Below are positions 1-7,166 of a DNA stretch of 10,458 nt, piece after piece (position 1 is the first letter of the stretch; every line of letters begins with the position of its first letter). Made by a program: the position numbers and the translations under genes. The notes below the pieces were generated by a model. The model was not told where the DNA came from. It saw only the letters and a list, made by a program, of their open reading frames with translations, and searched no databases. The stretch is from Clostridia bacterium (lineage in GTDB: Bacteria; Bacillota_A; Clostridia; Christensenellales; Aristaeellaceae). The DNA lies in assembly GCA_017481185.1 (NCBI GenBank), contig JAFUPO010000300.1, forward strand, positions 1-10,458. The letters are read 5' to 3'.

Positions 1-395
1 AAAATGCGCTCCTGCGCGTTCTGTTCGGCAGTGATCTCCACGTCCTTACCCATGCGCTCCTTGACCAGACGCAGCGAGGTTTCCACCAGGTCGCGGATCA
101 TGCTGTCCACGTCGCGGCCCACGTAGCCCACCTCGGTAAACTTGGTGGCCTCCACCTTGACCAGCGGCGCGTCCACGAGCTTGGCCAGTCTGCGGGCGAT
201 TTCGGTCTTGCCCACGCCGGTGGGGCCCATCATCAGTATATTTTTGGGCGTGATCTCCTCTCGCACCTCGGGCTCCAGGCGGCTCCTTCTTTAGCGGTTT
301 CTCAGGGCGATGGCGACAGCGCGCTTGGCCTCGCTCTGCCCGATGATGTATTTATCCAGTTCGGCAACAATCTGCCGGGGCGTCAGTTGATTCAT
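1..395 (-). pseudogene. hslU: HslU (ClpY) protease ATPase, 5' part, with in-frame stop at codon 35
   Basis: This is the start of HslU, the AAA+ unfoldase that feeds proteins to the HslV peptidase. Only 131 codons are inside the window; the 3' end is cut off. From ATG at 395 the protein begins [20 protein letters not shown], the family's amino end with the nucleotide-contacting IIGQ box. It continues to LRNR, then TAA at 293-291, then RRSRLEPEV in the same frame. Walker A GPTGVGKT is at codons 57-64, followed by the well-conserved stretch [13 protein letters not shown]. HslU homologues read RNRYRR here, so one base change (TAC or TAT to TAA) explains the stop. The start is 9 nt after the hslV stop, and the AAGGAGA ribosome site overlaps that stop codon. 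Later starts (CTG codon 40, GTG codon 44, ATG codons 55-56) would remove the IIGQ box. It is either a real nonsense mutation or a sequencing error; the family assignment is certain. Confidence 0.9.
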
Positions 396-404
396 ATTCT
401 CTCC

Positions 405-953
405 TTATACTTCTTCCACGATGATGTGGTTGTTGGTGTACACGCAGATATCCGCGGCAATCTCCATGGCCTTGCGCACGACATCCTTGGGTTCCAGGTC
501 GGTGTTCTGCACCAACGCCCTGGCCGCCGCCAGCGCAAAGTTGCCGCCCGAGCCAATGGCCAGCACGCCGTCGTCGGGCGTAATGACCTCGCCCGTGCCC
601 GATACCAGCAGAAGATTCTCCTCATCCGCCGCCAGCAGCATGGCCTCCAGCTTGCGCATGGCGCGATCCTGCCGCCAGTTCTGCGCCAACTCCACTGCGG
701 CTCTGGGCAGGTTGCCTGCGTACTGCTCCAGGCAGGCCTCAAACTTCTCGCTCAGCGCAAAGGCGTCGGCCACCGAGCCCGCAAAGCCAATGACGACCTT
801 GCCGCCGTAGATGCGGCGCACCTTCTTTGCACCGTGCTTCATAATGGTGTGCTCGCCCATGGTCACCTGACCGTCGCCGGCGATAGCAATCTTTCCGTTT
901 TTCTGTACCGCGACGATGGTTGTGCCGCGGAAAGGGCTTTTGATTTCTTCCAT
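405..953 (-). CDS. hslV: HslV (ClpQ), threonine peptidase subunit of the HslVU protease
   Basis: HslV forms the double-ring peptidase chamber of a cytoplasmic ATP-dependent protease and works with HslU. The 182-residue product matches the usual family length. The sequence [16 protein letters not shown] shows a short propeptide; Thr11 is the expected N-terminal nucleophile after processing. [30 protein letters not shown] and [14 protein letters not shown] are all family hallmarks, so the peptidase looks intact. I chose ATG at 953. An upstream in-frame ATG at 980 has no ribosome site and would sit about 6 nt from the predicted transcription start, whereas GGAGGA at 971-966 lies 12 nt before 953. 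It has its own likely promoter and is followed directly by hslU. In Bacillus the equivalent gene lies in xerC-clpQ-clpY-codY; here no xerC precedes it. If hslU is truly broken, this peptidase would lack its usual partner. Confidence 0.95.
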   Translation of the reverse strand: MEEIKSPFRGTTIVAVQKNGKIAIAGDGQVTMGEHTIMKHGAKKVRRIYGGKVVIGFAGSVADAFALSEKFEACLEQYAGNLPRAAVELAQNWRQDRAMRKLEAMLLAADEENLLLVSGTGEVITPDDGVLAIGSGGNFALAAARALVQNTDLEPKDVVRKAMEIAADICVYTNNHIIVEEV

Positions 954-965
954 ATTGTCTAAAAA

Positions 966-971
966 TCCTCC
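966..971 (-). promoter_or_regulatory. Ribosome binding site deciding the hslV start
   Basis: GGAGGA on the minus strand lies 12 nt before the ATG at 953. This is a long but usable spacing. It lies inside the reading frame that would be used if translation began at the ATG at 980, which argues that 953 is the real start. Confidence 0.6.
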
Positions 972-992
972 GTAAAGCATTTACTGTTAAAA

Positions 993-1020
993 ATCATACC
1001 ATAAATTCAACGCGCGTGAA
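993..1020 (-). promoter_or_regulatory. Predicted extended -10 promoter for hslVU
   Basis: Reading the minus strand, TGGTATGAT gives a TGn extended -10 with TATGAT at 998-993. TTCACG at 1020-1015 matches the -35 consensus at four of six positions with a 16-nt spacer. Transcription would start near 986, giving a leader of about 33 nt before the ATG at 953. It lies between the hairpin after trmFO and hslV, a sensible place for a second transcription unit. It is predicted from sequence only. Confidence 0.55.
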
Positions 1021-1048
1021 AGCATAAAGTTCCCAAATCATACAAATC

Positions 1049-1085
1049 GCCGCCTGAAAACCCGTGTTTTAGGGTTTCCGGCGGC
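1049..1085 (-). terminator. Hairpin just after trmFO, probable transcription terminator
   Basis: Arms GCCGCC/GGCGGC are extended by GAAACCC/GGGTTTTC around an 8-nt loop, giving about 13 base pairs with one mismatch and one bulge. It begins 6 nt after the trmFO stop codon. On the minus strand the hairpin is followed by a broken T-run (GATTTGTATGATTT). On the plus strand it is followed by a better one (TTTTGTTT). It could therefore be bidirectional, or only an attenuator for minus-strand transcripts. Confidence 0.55.
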
Positions 1086-1091
1086 TTTTGT

Positions 1092-2390
1092 TTACAGTGT
1101 GTTCATGATCTGATCCAGCGTATCCAGCGCGCGCTGGGCAATGAGCTGATATCGCTCCTTCTTATTGCGGATCTTCCTGCCCTCCAGCGGTGCCATCACG
1201 CCGAAGGTGGCGTTCATGGGCTGGAAGTTGCGGTTGGGCGCTGCCACATACGCGCCCATAGCGCCCAGCGCCGTTGCCCTGGGAAAGGCCAACGGCTCCA
1301 CTCCCCGAAGCTCACAGGCCAATGACAGGCCAGCCACTAAGCCGCTGGCTGCGCTTTCCACATAACCCGCCACGCCGGTCATCTGCCCGGCAAAATAAAT
1401 ATCCGGTTGGGCGATCATCTGAAAACGCTCATTCAAAAGCCCCGGGCTATTCAGAAAGGTGTTGCGATGCATAACCCCATAGCGGGCATACACAGCGTTT
1501 TCAAGGCCCGGAATCATACCGAACACACGCTTCTGCTCCGGAAATTTCAGCCGTGTCTGGAAGCCTACGATATTATAGAGGGTGCCTTCGGCATTATCCT
1601 GGCGCAATTGCACCACCGCATAGGCCTCTTTGCCAGTGCGTGGATCCTTCAACCCTACGGGCTTCAAGGGGCCAAAGGCCAGCACCATATGACCCCGGCG
1701 GGCCATGGATTCCACCGGCATACAGCCCTCAAACACGCGCTTTTCTTCAAAACCGTGGATGGGGGCCGTTTCTGCATTGAGCAGCGCCTCCACAAAAGCG
1801 TCATACTGAGCCTGATCCATAGGACAGTTCAGGTAATCGTCTCCCCTGTCGTAGCGGGACTGGCGGAACACCTTGGTCATGTCAATGGATTCAGCGGTTA
1901 CGATAGGGGCTGCCGCATCGTAAAAATTCAGGGTATTCATCCCGGGCAGCGCCATAATGGCCTCTGCCATGGCGTCAGAGGTCAGAGGGCCGGTGGCGAT
2001 GATTACCTTACCTTCAGGGATTGCCGCCGCCTCCCCGTGAACCACCTGGATCAATTCGTTTTCTTCAATGGCGCGGGTAATGTAGCCTGAAAACTGATCC
2101 CTATCCACCGCCAGCGCACCGCCGGCAGGCACCCGGGCTTGATCCGCCGCCTTCATAATGAGTGAATCCATGCGGCGCATTTCCTCTTTTAAAAGGCCCA
2201 CGGCGTTGGTCAGCCGGTCGGAACGCAGGCTGTTGGAGCACACCAGTTCCGCCATCAGCGGCGACTGATGGGCAGGGCTGTGCTTTTCAGGCTTCATTTC
2301 CATCAGCGTCACTTGAACGCCCTGACGGGCCAGCTGCCATGCAGCCTCGCAGCCCGCCAGGCCAGCGCCGATGACTGTTGCTTTCATCAT
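1092..2390 (-). CDS. trmFO: TrmFO, folate/FAD-dependent tRNA (uracil-54-C5) methyltransferase
   Basis: TrmFO makes ribothymidine at position 54 of the tRNA T-loop, taking the methyl carbon from methylenetetrahydrofolate and electrons through FAD. This separates it from the SAM-dependent TrmA. The 432 residues match the family length. The FAD-binding Rossmann motif [12 protein letters not shown] is at residues 6-17. Cys51 in LVCSNS and Cys223 in FEGCMP match the two functionally important cysteines of the Bacillus enzyme (53 and 226). [17 protein letters not shown] near the carboxyl end is the second conserved FAD-side motif. The ATG at 2390 overlaps the TGA of topA as ATGA, so translation is probably coupled. 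A second ATG at 2387 is an equally possible start. GAGGAG within the end of topA can serve as ribosome site. It is the last gene before the hairpin and likely ends the operon. Confidence 0.97.
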   Translation of the reverse strand: MMKATVIGAGLAGCEAAWQLARQGVQVTLMEMKPEKHSPAHQSPLMAELVCSNSLRSDRLTNAVGLLKEEMRRMDSLIMKAADQARVPAGGALAVDRDQFSGYITRAIEENELIQVVHGEAAAIPEGKVIIATGPLTSDAMAEAIMALPGMNTLNFYDAAAPIVTAESIDMTKVFRQSRYDRGDDYLNCPMDQAQYDAFVEALLNAETAPIHGFEEKRVFEGCMPVESMARRGHMVLAFGPLKPVGLKDPRTGKEAYAVVQLRQDNAEGTLYNIVGFQTRLKFPEQKRVFGMIPGLENAVYARYGVMHRNTFLNSPGLLNERFQMIAQPDIYFAGQMTGVAGYVESAASGLVAGLSLACELRGVEPLAFPRATALGAMGAYVAAPNRNFQPMNATFGVMAPLEGRKIRNKKERYQLIAQRALDTLDQIMNTL

Positions 2391-4510
2391 TCTTCTTCCG
2401 TCTCCTCAGGCCGTTCTACCTCAACGCGGCAGCGGCAGGTTTCATTGGCGCACAGGTGAACCACCTCCCCCTTGCGGCTGCGCTTTTCTGTCATATAGCT
2501 TCCGCACTGGGGGCATTTATCGGTAACCGGCATCTCCCAGCTAACAAAATCGCAGTCAGGATAATGCTCGCAGCCGTAGAACTTGCGGTTCTTTCGGCTG
2601 GTTTTTTCCAGCAATCGTCCGCCGCATTTAGGGCAGGGGGCTTCAATATAATTGATGATCGCCTTGGTGTTGCGGCAGTCAGGGAAATTGGGGCAAGCAA
2701 GGAAACGGCCAAAACGCCCCATTTTGTAGACCATCATGGCGCCGCATTTGTCGCAGGGCACGTCGCTGGGTTCGTCCTTGACCTCCACCTTTTCGATCTG
2801 CGTTTCTGCCTTAGCCAGGGTCTGGGCAAAGGGCGGATAGAACTCCCGAAGGATTTGCTTCCAATGAACCTGCCCCTCCTCCACCGCATCCAATTTGTCC
2901 TCCAGGCCAGAGGTGAACTCAATATCCACAATGTCTGTGAAATACTCCTCCATCATGGCTGTAACCATACGGCCCAGCTCCGTGGGATAGAGGCGTTTTT
3001 TCTCACGGCTTACATAGCCCCGAGCAATAATAGTGGTAATGGTGGGCGCATAGGTGCTAGGACGGCCAATGCCCTTTTCTTCCAGCGCTCGAACTAGGGA
3101 AGCCTCCGTATAGCGCGCCGGGGGCTGGGTAAAGTGCTGCTCCGTTTCCACATCGGTGATGATCACAGGATCCCCTTCCTTCATCTGAGGCAGGGTGGTC
3201 TCGGCAGATTCTACAGCATCGTCGATTCCTTCTTCATAAACGCTGGTGAAGCCTGCAAAGCGCTTATGCTCGCCGTAGAAGCGCAGGCCAACGCCATCCC
3301 CCTGGATATCCATGGTCAGGGTATCGTAAAGGGCAGGCATCATCTGGCTGGCCAAAAAACGGTTATAAATCAGCCGGTAAAGGTTGAACTGCTCCTTAGT
3401 TAAGGAGCCTTTGATGGATTCAGGCGTGCGGTTCACATCCGTGGGGCGGATGGCTTCATGGGCATCCTGGGCGTTTTTACGGCCCTTAAACTCATTGGCC
3501 GTTTCTGGCAGGTACTCTTCGCCAAAGCGCTTGGGAATATACTCGCGCACAGCCGCCAAGGCTTCCTCGCTAACCCGCACGGAGTCGGTACGGATATAGC
3601 TAACGATACCCTGGGCGCCCTCGCCCTCCAGCTCAACGCCTTCGTAGAGCTGCTGCACCACCTGCATGGTCTTTTGGGTAGTAAAGCCCAGCTTGCGGCT
3701 GGCCTCCTGCTGGAGGCTGGAGGTGGTAAAGGGCGCAGCGGGGGTCTTTTTCTTTTCACCCTTGCGGATGCCATAAACGGCGAAACGGGCATTTTTCACC
3801 CGCTCCAGGGCAGCCTCCGCCTGAGCCTGATGCGTGATCTGGCACTTTTCGCCATCCAGGCTCACTAGCTTGGCCTCAAAATGGGTCTTGCGGCCCCTCG
3901 CGTTGAGCATCTGAGCACTGGCTGTTACATCCCAGTATTCTTCGGGGATGAAGCTTTCAATATCCTGCTCCCGCATCACCACCATGCGGGTAGCGACGGA
4001 CTGCACACGGCCTGCGGACAGGCCCTTTTTGACCTTCGCCCAAAGGAGGGGGCTAATCTTATAACCCACCAGCCGGTCCAACACGCGGCGGGCCTGCTGG
4101 GCATCCACCCGACCCATATCAATGGGGCGGGGATGCTTCACCGCATTGAGGATCGCCTTCTTGGTAATCTCATGAAACTCAATGCGGCAGGGCTTGCTGG
4201 TATCCACATCCAGTGTTTGGGCCAGATGCCAGGAGATAGCCTCGCCTTCTCTGTCAGGGTCTGTTGCCAGCAGGATTTGAGAAGCGTTCTTCGCTTCCTT
4301 TCTGATCTTGGTCAGGATCTTGCCTCGGCCACGGATCGTAATATATTTAAGTTCGAAATCGTTCTCAGCATCCACGCCAATTTGAGATTTAGGCAGGTCA
4401 ATGATATGGCCCTGAGAGGCCTCTACCTTATAACCCTTGCCCAGAAATTTAGCAATGGTTTTTGCCTTGGCGGGAGATTCTACAATAACCAGTTTTATCG
4501 GTGCAGCCAC
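2387..4510 (-). CDS. topA: DNA topoisomerase I (type IA), TopA
   Basis: TopA relaxes negative supercoils by cutting one strand through a 5'-phosphotyrosine. The 707-residue product starts with a Toprim domain ([12 protein letters not shown] near the start, DPDREGE metal site at about residues 84-90). The catalytic Tyr305 lies in SYIRTDS, and [13 protein letters not shown] sits ahead of it. The carboxyl end carries three Cys4 zinc ribbons with first cysteines at about 586, 626 and 666. The frame is open upstream to 4603, overlapping dprA, but I choose GTG at 4510. GGAGG lies exactly 7 nt before it, and the protein then begins (M)[11 protein letters not shown], as other TopA proteins do. An ATG at 4531 has no good ribosome site. 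The gene starts 34 nt after dprA and overlaps trmFO by 4 nt. A last tail, EETEEE, is acidic. Confidence 0.97.
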   Translation of the reverse strand: MAAPIKLVIVESPAKAKTIAKFLGKGYKVEASQGHIIDLPKSQIGVDAENDFELKYITIRGRGKILTKIRKEAKNASQILLATDPDREGEAISWHLAQTLDVDTSKPCRIEFHEITKKAILNAVKHPRPIDMGRVDAQQARRVLDRLVGYKISPLLWAKVKKGLSAGRVQSVATRMVVMREQDIESFIPEEYWDVTASAQMLNARGRKTHFEAKLVSLDGEKCQITHQAQAEAALERVKNARFAVYGIRKGEKKKTPAAPFTTSSLQQEASRKLGFTTQKTMQVVQQLYEGVELEGEGAQGIVSYIRTDSVRVSEEALAAVREYIPKRFGEEYLPETANEFKGRKNAQDAHEAIRPTDVNRTPESIKGSLTKEQFNLYRLIYNRFLASQMMPALYDTLTMDIQGDGVGLRFYGEHKRFAGFTSVYEEGIDDAVESAETTLPQMKEGDPVIITDVETEQHFTQPPARYTEASLVRALEEKGIGRPSTYAPTITTIIARGYVSREKKRLYPTELGRMVTAMMEEYFTDIVDIEFTSGLEDKLDAVEEGQVHWKQILREFYPPFAQTLAKAETQIEKVEVKDEPSDVPCDKCGAMMVYKMGRFGRFLACPNFPDCRNTKAIINYIEAPCPKCGGRLLEKTSRKNRKFYGCEHYPDCDFVSWEMPVTDKCPQCGSYMTEKRSRKGEVVHLCANETCRCRVEVERPEETEEE

Positions 4511-4517
4511 GTTGTTT

Positions 4518-4522
4518 CCTCC
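4518..4522 (-). promoter_or_regulatory. Ribosome binding site deciding the GTG start of topA
   Basis: A perfect GGAGG on the minus strand sits 7 nt upstream of GTG at 4510. It lies within the frame that would be read from the ATGs at 4603 or 4531, so those longer starts are unlikely. Confidence 0.8.
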
Positions 4523-4544
4523 ATTTTTCATGTTTGCAAAAAAT

Positions 4545-5615
4545 TTATAGTTTTCTTGAGTAAACGCGACCAGGGGATTTATTGATGATGCCTTGAATTT
4601 CAAGGAGCGTCAACCGAGAATTGAGTTCATCAGCCGGCCAGCCGGTTAGATGCGTCAGCTGATCGAATGACAGGGGCTCTCGATCAAGCAGCGCTGCCAG
4701 CCTTGCCTCCGGCCCCGAAAGCGCGGGCGCTTTCTTCTCCTCAGGGGCGTCCCATCCCATATCTGCCAGGATCTCCTTGGCGCTTCCCGCCAGCCTGCCT
4801 CCTTCACGAATAATTGCATGAGGCCCGGCACTTAAGGAGGACTCCACTGAACCAGGCAGAGCGAACACCTCCGTGCCCATTTCAATCGCCAAATGGGCGC
4901 TAATCATACCGCCGCTGCGGGTGGTTCCCTCCACCAGCATAAGCCCTTGGGCCAGAGCGGCAAGCAAACGGTTTCTTTGGGGAAAATGGCCTGCATGAGG
5001 CCTTGAATCCATCGGATGCTCCGTTAGGAGCAAGCCGCCGCTCTCAATGATCTGTTGCCGAAGCTTCTGGCTGCCGCTGGGATAGTCAATATTCAAGCCG
5101 CAGCCCAGGATCGCGATGGTTCTTCCCCCGGCCCTGATGCAGCCCTCATGGGCAGCCGCGTCGATGCCTACCGCAAAGCCGCTGATAATCGCTGTGCCCG
5201 CTAATGATAAATCCCGAGCGATTGCTTCGGCCATACGGCGGCCAAACACCGAAGCGTGCCTTGTGCCTACCAAAGCAAAGGTCTGCTCATGATGAAGAAG
5301 TTCAAGATCGCCCTGGGCATACAGCCCTATGGGAGGGTCTGCCAAGCGCTCAAAACGCCAGGGCCATTGAGGCGAACTCGGCGTTAGAAAACAAGCGCCC
5401 CTTTGCTCAAGCTTATCCAAGGCAGCTGCTAGGTCTTTTTCCTTCTCCCAGCGTTTCAGCGTTTTCCAGGCAGAGCCTAGCAACGGGCCGGCTTTTTCCC
5501 GTTCTTCATAAAAGGCAAGAGCTGTGCCGTAAAGGCTTAAAACCTTCAAAAGTGTCTGGCTAGGCAGATCGCCCAGGGACAGCCAGAACCGGGCCAACCT
5601 TTCAGTCATCGCCAT
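4545..5615 (-). CDS. dprA: DprA, DNA-processing / RecA-loading protein
   Basis: DprA binds incoming single-stranded DNA during natural transformation, shields it and loads RecA; many non-competent bacteria also keep it. With the ATG at 5615 the product is 356 residues. An amino-terminal helical region (about 1-90) precedes the Rossmann-like core: ALVGTRHAS (114-122), SGFAVGIDAAAH (145-156), GCGLNIDYP (171-179), HFPQRNRLLA (210-219) and ALPGS (252-256). The last 60 residues, with LSFDQLTHLTGW, resemble the winged-helix tail of longer DprA proteins. GGAGG at 5625-5621, overlapping the end of comM, lies 5 nt before the ATG; an ATG at 5609 is an alternative start. Only 2 nt separate it from the preceding gene, so the two are surely cotranscribed. 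The pairing with a ComM-type helicase favours a role in recombination of imported DNA, but actual competence is not shown here. Confidence 0.95.
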   Translation of the reverse strand: MAMTERLARFWLSLGDLPSQTLLKVLSLYGTALAFYEEREKAGPLLGSAWKTLKRWEKEKDLAAALDKLEQRGACFLTPSSPQWPWRFERLADPPIGLYAQGDLELLHHEQTFALVGTRHASVFGRRMAEAIARDLSLAGTAIISGFAVGIDAAAHEGCIRAGGRTIAILGCGLNIDYPSGSQKLRQQIIESGGLLLTEHPMDSRPHAGHFPQRNRLLAALAQGLMLVEGTTRSGGMISAHLAIEMGTEVFALPGSVESSLSAGPHAIIREGGRLAGSAKEILADMGWDAPEEKKAPALSGPEARLAALLDREPLSFDQLTHLTGWPADELNSRLTLLEIQGIINKSPGRVYSRKL

Positions 5616-5617
5616 GG

Positions 5618-7150
5618 TTACCTCCAATACTTGCTGTCCAGGCTGCGGTACTGAACAGCCTCGGCAACCTCTAACTGGCTAATCTGCTCAGCGCCTTTAA
5701 GATCTGCAATGGTTCGAGCCAATTTTAAAACCCGGTCATGGGCCCGCATACTCAGCCCCATGCGCTCCACTGCCATATGCAAAAGCTTCTGCCCAGCAGC
5801 GTCTGGCCGACAGAAACGGCGAACCCCCTGGCTATCCAGCTGAGCGTTGCAATGAAGCTTCATGCCTTGATAGCGATTCTGCTGGATTTGGCGGGCCGCT
5901 TCCACTCGTTTGGCTACCGCGGCGGAGCTCTCCTGCTCTGCATCGGTACTGATCTCCTTTACCGGCACCGCATCCACCTCAATATGAATGTCTATACGGT
6001 CCAAAAGGGGGCCGGAGACCCGGTCTAAATACCGGCGTATCTCATTAGGCGTACACCGGCACTCCTTGACCCGGCTGCCAAAGTGGCCGCAGGGGCAGGG
6101 GTTCATGCTGGCGATAAGCATACAGCGGGATTGGTACTCCGCCTGGGCCTGCACCCGAGTGATGGAGGCTACACCATCCTCTAGAGGCTGGCGAAGCGCC
6201 TCCAGCGCCGGGCGGGTGAACTCCGGCAATTCATCCAGACAAAGAACGCCATTGTGGGCCAGGGAAACCTCCCCTGGCCGGGCCTGCTGGCCGCCGCCCA
6301 CCAGGGAGGGGACGGAGGCGCTGTGGTGAGGGGCTCTGAAAGGTCTTAGGGTCATTAGCTGCCCGTTAGCCGGCAGGTCGCCCACGATGGAATGGATGCG
6401 GGTAGCCTCCAAGGCCTCGTCATAGGTCATAGGCGGCAGAATGGAGGGCAGACACCGGGCCAGCATGGTTTTACCTGAGCCGGGCGGGCCAATAAGCAGC
6501 ATATTATGCCCCCCGGCAGCTGCTACCTCCAGTGCGCGGCGTGCGCCGGCCTGCCCTTTCACCTGGCTCATATCCATCGGATAAAGGGTCTGGGCCAGGC
6601 ACGTTTCATAGGATTTTTGCTCCTGAGGCTGAATAAGCTCCTTTCCTGCCAGATGCCATACAGCTTGGCGAAGGCTTTGACAGGGATACACCTTCATGCC
6701 TTGAAGAGTGATCACCTCCGGAGCGTTTTCTTCCGGAAGAATCACTTCGCGAATTCCCTGCTCAAAGGCGCTGATCACCATAGGCAACGCTCCTTTGAGG
6801 GGTCTGAGGCTGCCATCCAGAGAAAGCTCGCCCAAGATCAGTACCTTCTCCAGATCCTTAAAGTCTGCCTGGCCGCTTACGCCCATCAGCGCGATGGCGA
6901 TGGATAGGTCAAAAGCTGGGCCTTCCTTTTTTTCGTCAGCCGGAGCCAGATTAACAGTTAAACGCATCACAGGCATGGTAAAGCCGCTGCTAATCAACGC
7001 CGCGCGCACCCTGTCCTTACTTTCCTTCACCGCCTGGCCGGGCAGACCCACGATCTCCAGAGCCGGCAGACCCCGGGCCGCAAAGGCTTCCACCTTGACC
7101 GGGAAACCCGTTACACCTCTAAGGCCATAGCAAAGGGCTGTGCAGGTCAT
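5618..7150 (-). CDS. comM: YifB/ComM family AAA+ ATPase (Mg-chelatase-like), probable branch-migration helicase
   Basis: The product is 510 residues, the normal size for the YifB/ComM family. In Vibrio, ComM is a hexameric helicase that extends recombination joints during transformation; the role here is inferred from family. The amino half is the Lon-protease-like ChlI domain (GLPALEIVGLPGQAVKES at about 27-44, then NLAPADEKKEGPAFDL). The AAA+ core has Walker A GPPGSGKT (221-228) and Walker B VLCLDE (302-307). A four-cysteine cluster, CPCG at 352-355 and CRC at 364-366, may bind zinc. The arginine-bearing GPLLDRIDIHIEV segment follows at 380-392. The helical Mg-chelatase C-terminal domain (AHDRVLKLARTIADL) ends the protein. 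GGGAGGG lies 6 nt before the ATG. It starts 16 nt after the glycosyltransferase and ends 2 nt before dprA. No residue essential to the fold appears missing. Confidence 0.93.
   Translation of the reverse strand: MTCTALCYGLRGVTGFPVKVEAFAARGLPALEIVGLPGQAVKESKDRVRAALISSGFTMPVMRLTVNLAPADEKKEGPAFDLSIAIALMGVSGQADFKDLEKVLILGELSLDGSLRPLKGALPMVISAFEQGIREVILPEENAPEVITLQGMKVYPCQSLRQAVWHLAGKELIQPQEQKSYETCLAQTLYPMDMSQVKGQAGARRALEVAAAGGHNMLLIGPPGSGKTMLARCLPSILPPMTYDEALEATRIHSIVGDLPANGQLMTLRPFRAPHHSASVPSLVGGGQQARPGEVSLAHNGVLCLDELPEFTRPALEALRQPLEDGVASITRVQAQAEYQSRCMLIASMNPCPCGHFGSRVKECRCTPNEIRRYLDRVSGPLLDRIDIHIEVDAVPVKEISTDAEQESSAAVAKRVEAARQIQQNRYQGMKLHCNAQLDSQGVRRFCRPDAAGQKLLHMAVERMGLSMRAHDRVLKLARTIADLKGAEQISQLEVAEAVQYRSLDSKYWR
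5621..5625 (-). promoter_or_regulatory. Ribosome binding site of dprA overlapping the comM stop region
   Basis: GGAGG is formed by the last two sense codons (TGG AGG) of the upstream gene and lies 5 nt before ATG 5615 and 11 nt before ATG 5609. This arrangement indicates coupled translation and argues against the TTG at 5627 as the start. Confidence 0.7.
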
Positions 7151-7166
7151 GGCCGTCCCTCCCGCT

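Noticed and set aside
291..293. Reassignment of TAA as a sense codon in this organism
   Set aside because: TAA ends hslV, trmFO, dprA, comM and the glycosyltransferase at the expected places, so TAA works as a normal stop codon here.
981..1091. Remnant of xerC in the trmFO-hslV gap
   Set aside because: The gap is only about 110-140 nt, is filled by the hairpin and promoter-like sequence, and none of the six frames shows recombinase motifs.
1407..2090. A 227-codon plus-strand open frame opposite trmFO
   Set aside because: It lies wholly antisense to a well-conserved gene, shows no recognisable protein motif and has no ribosome site that I can see; it is a by-product of the coding strand's codon use.
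2378..3097. A 239-codon plus-strand open frame opposite topA
   Set aside because: It is antisense to the TopA zinc ribbons and nearby core, which are unmistakable; its translation has no family features.
4545..4570. TATAAA-like sequence before topA as an internal promoter
   Set aside because: The candidate -10 lies at the very end of dprA, but the best -35 at proper spacing matches only three of six bases; the evidence is too weak to call.
3881..4585. A 234-codon plus-strand open frame opposite the start of topA
   Set aside because: It is antisense to the Toprim domain, with a random-looking composition and no motif.
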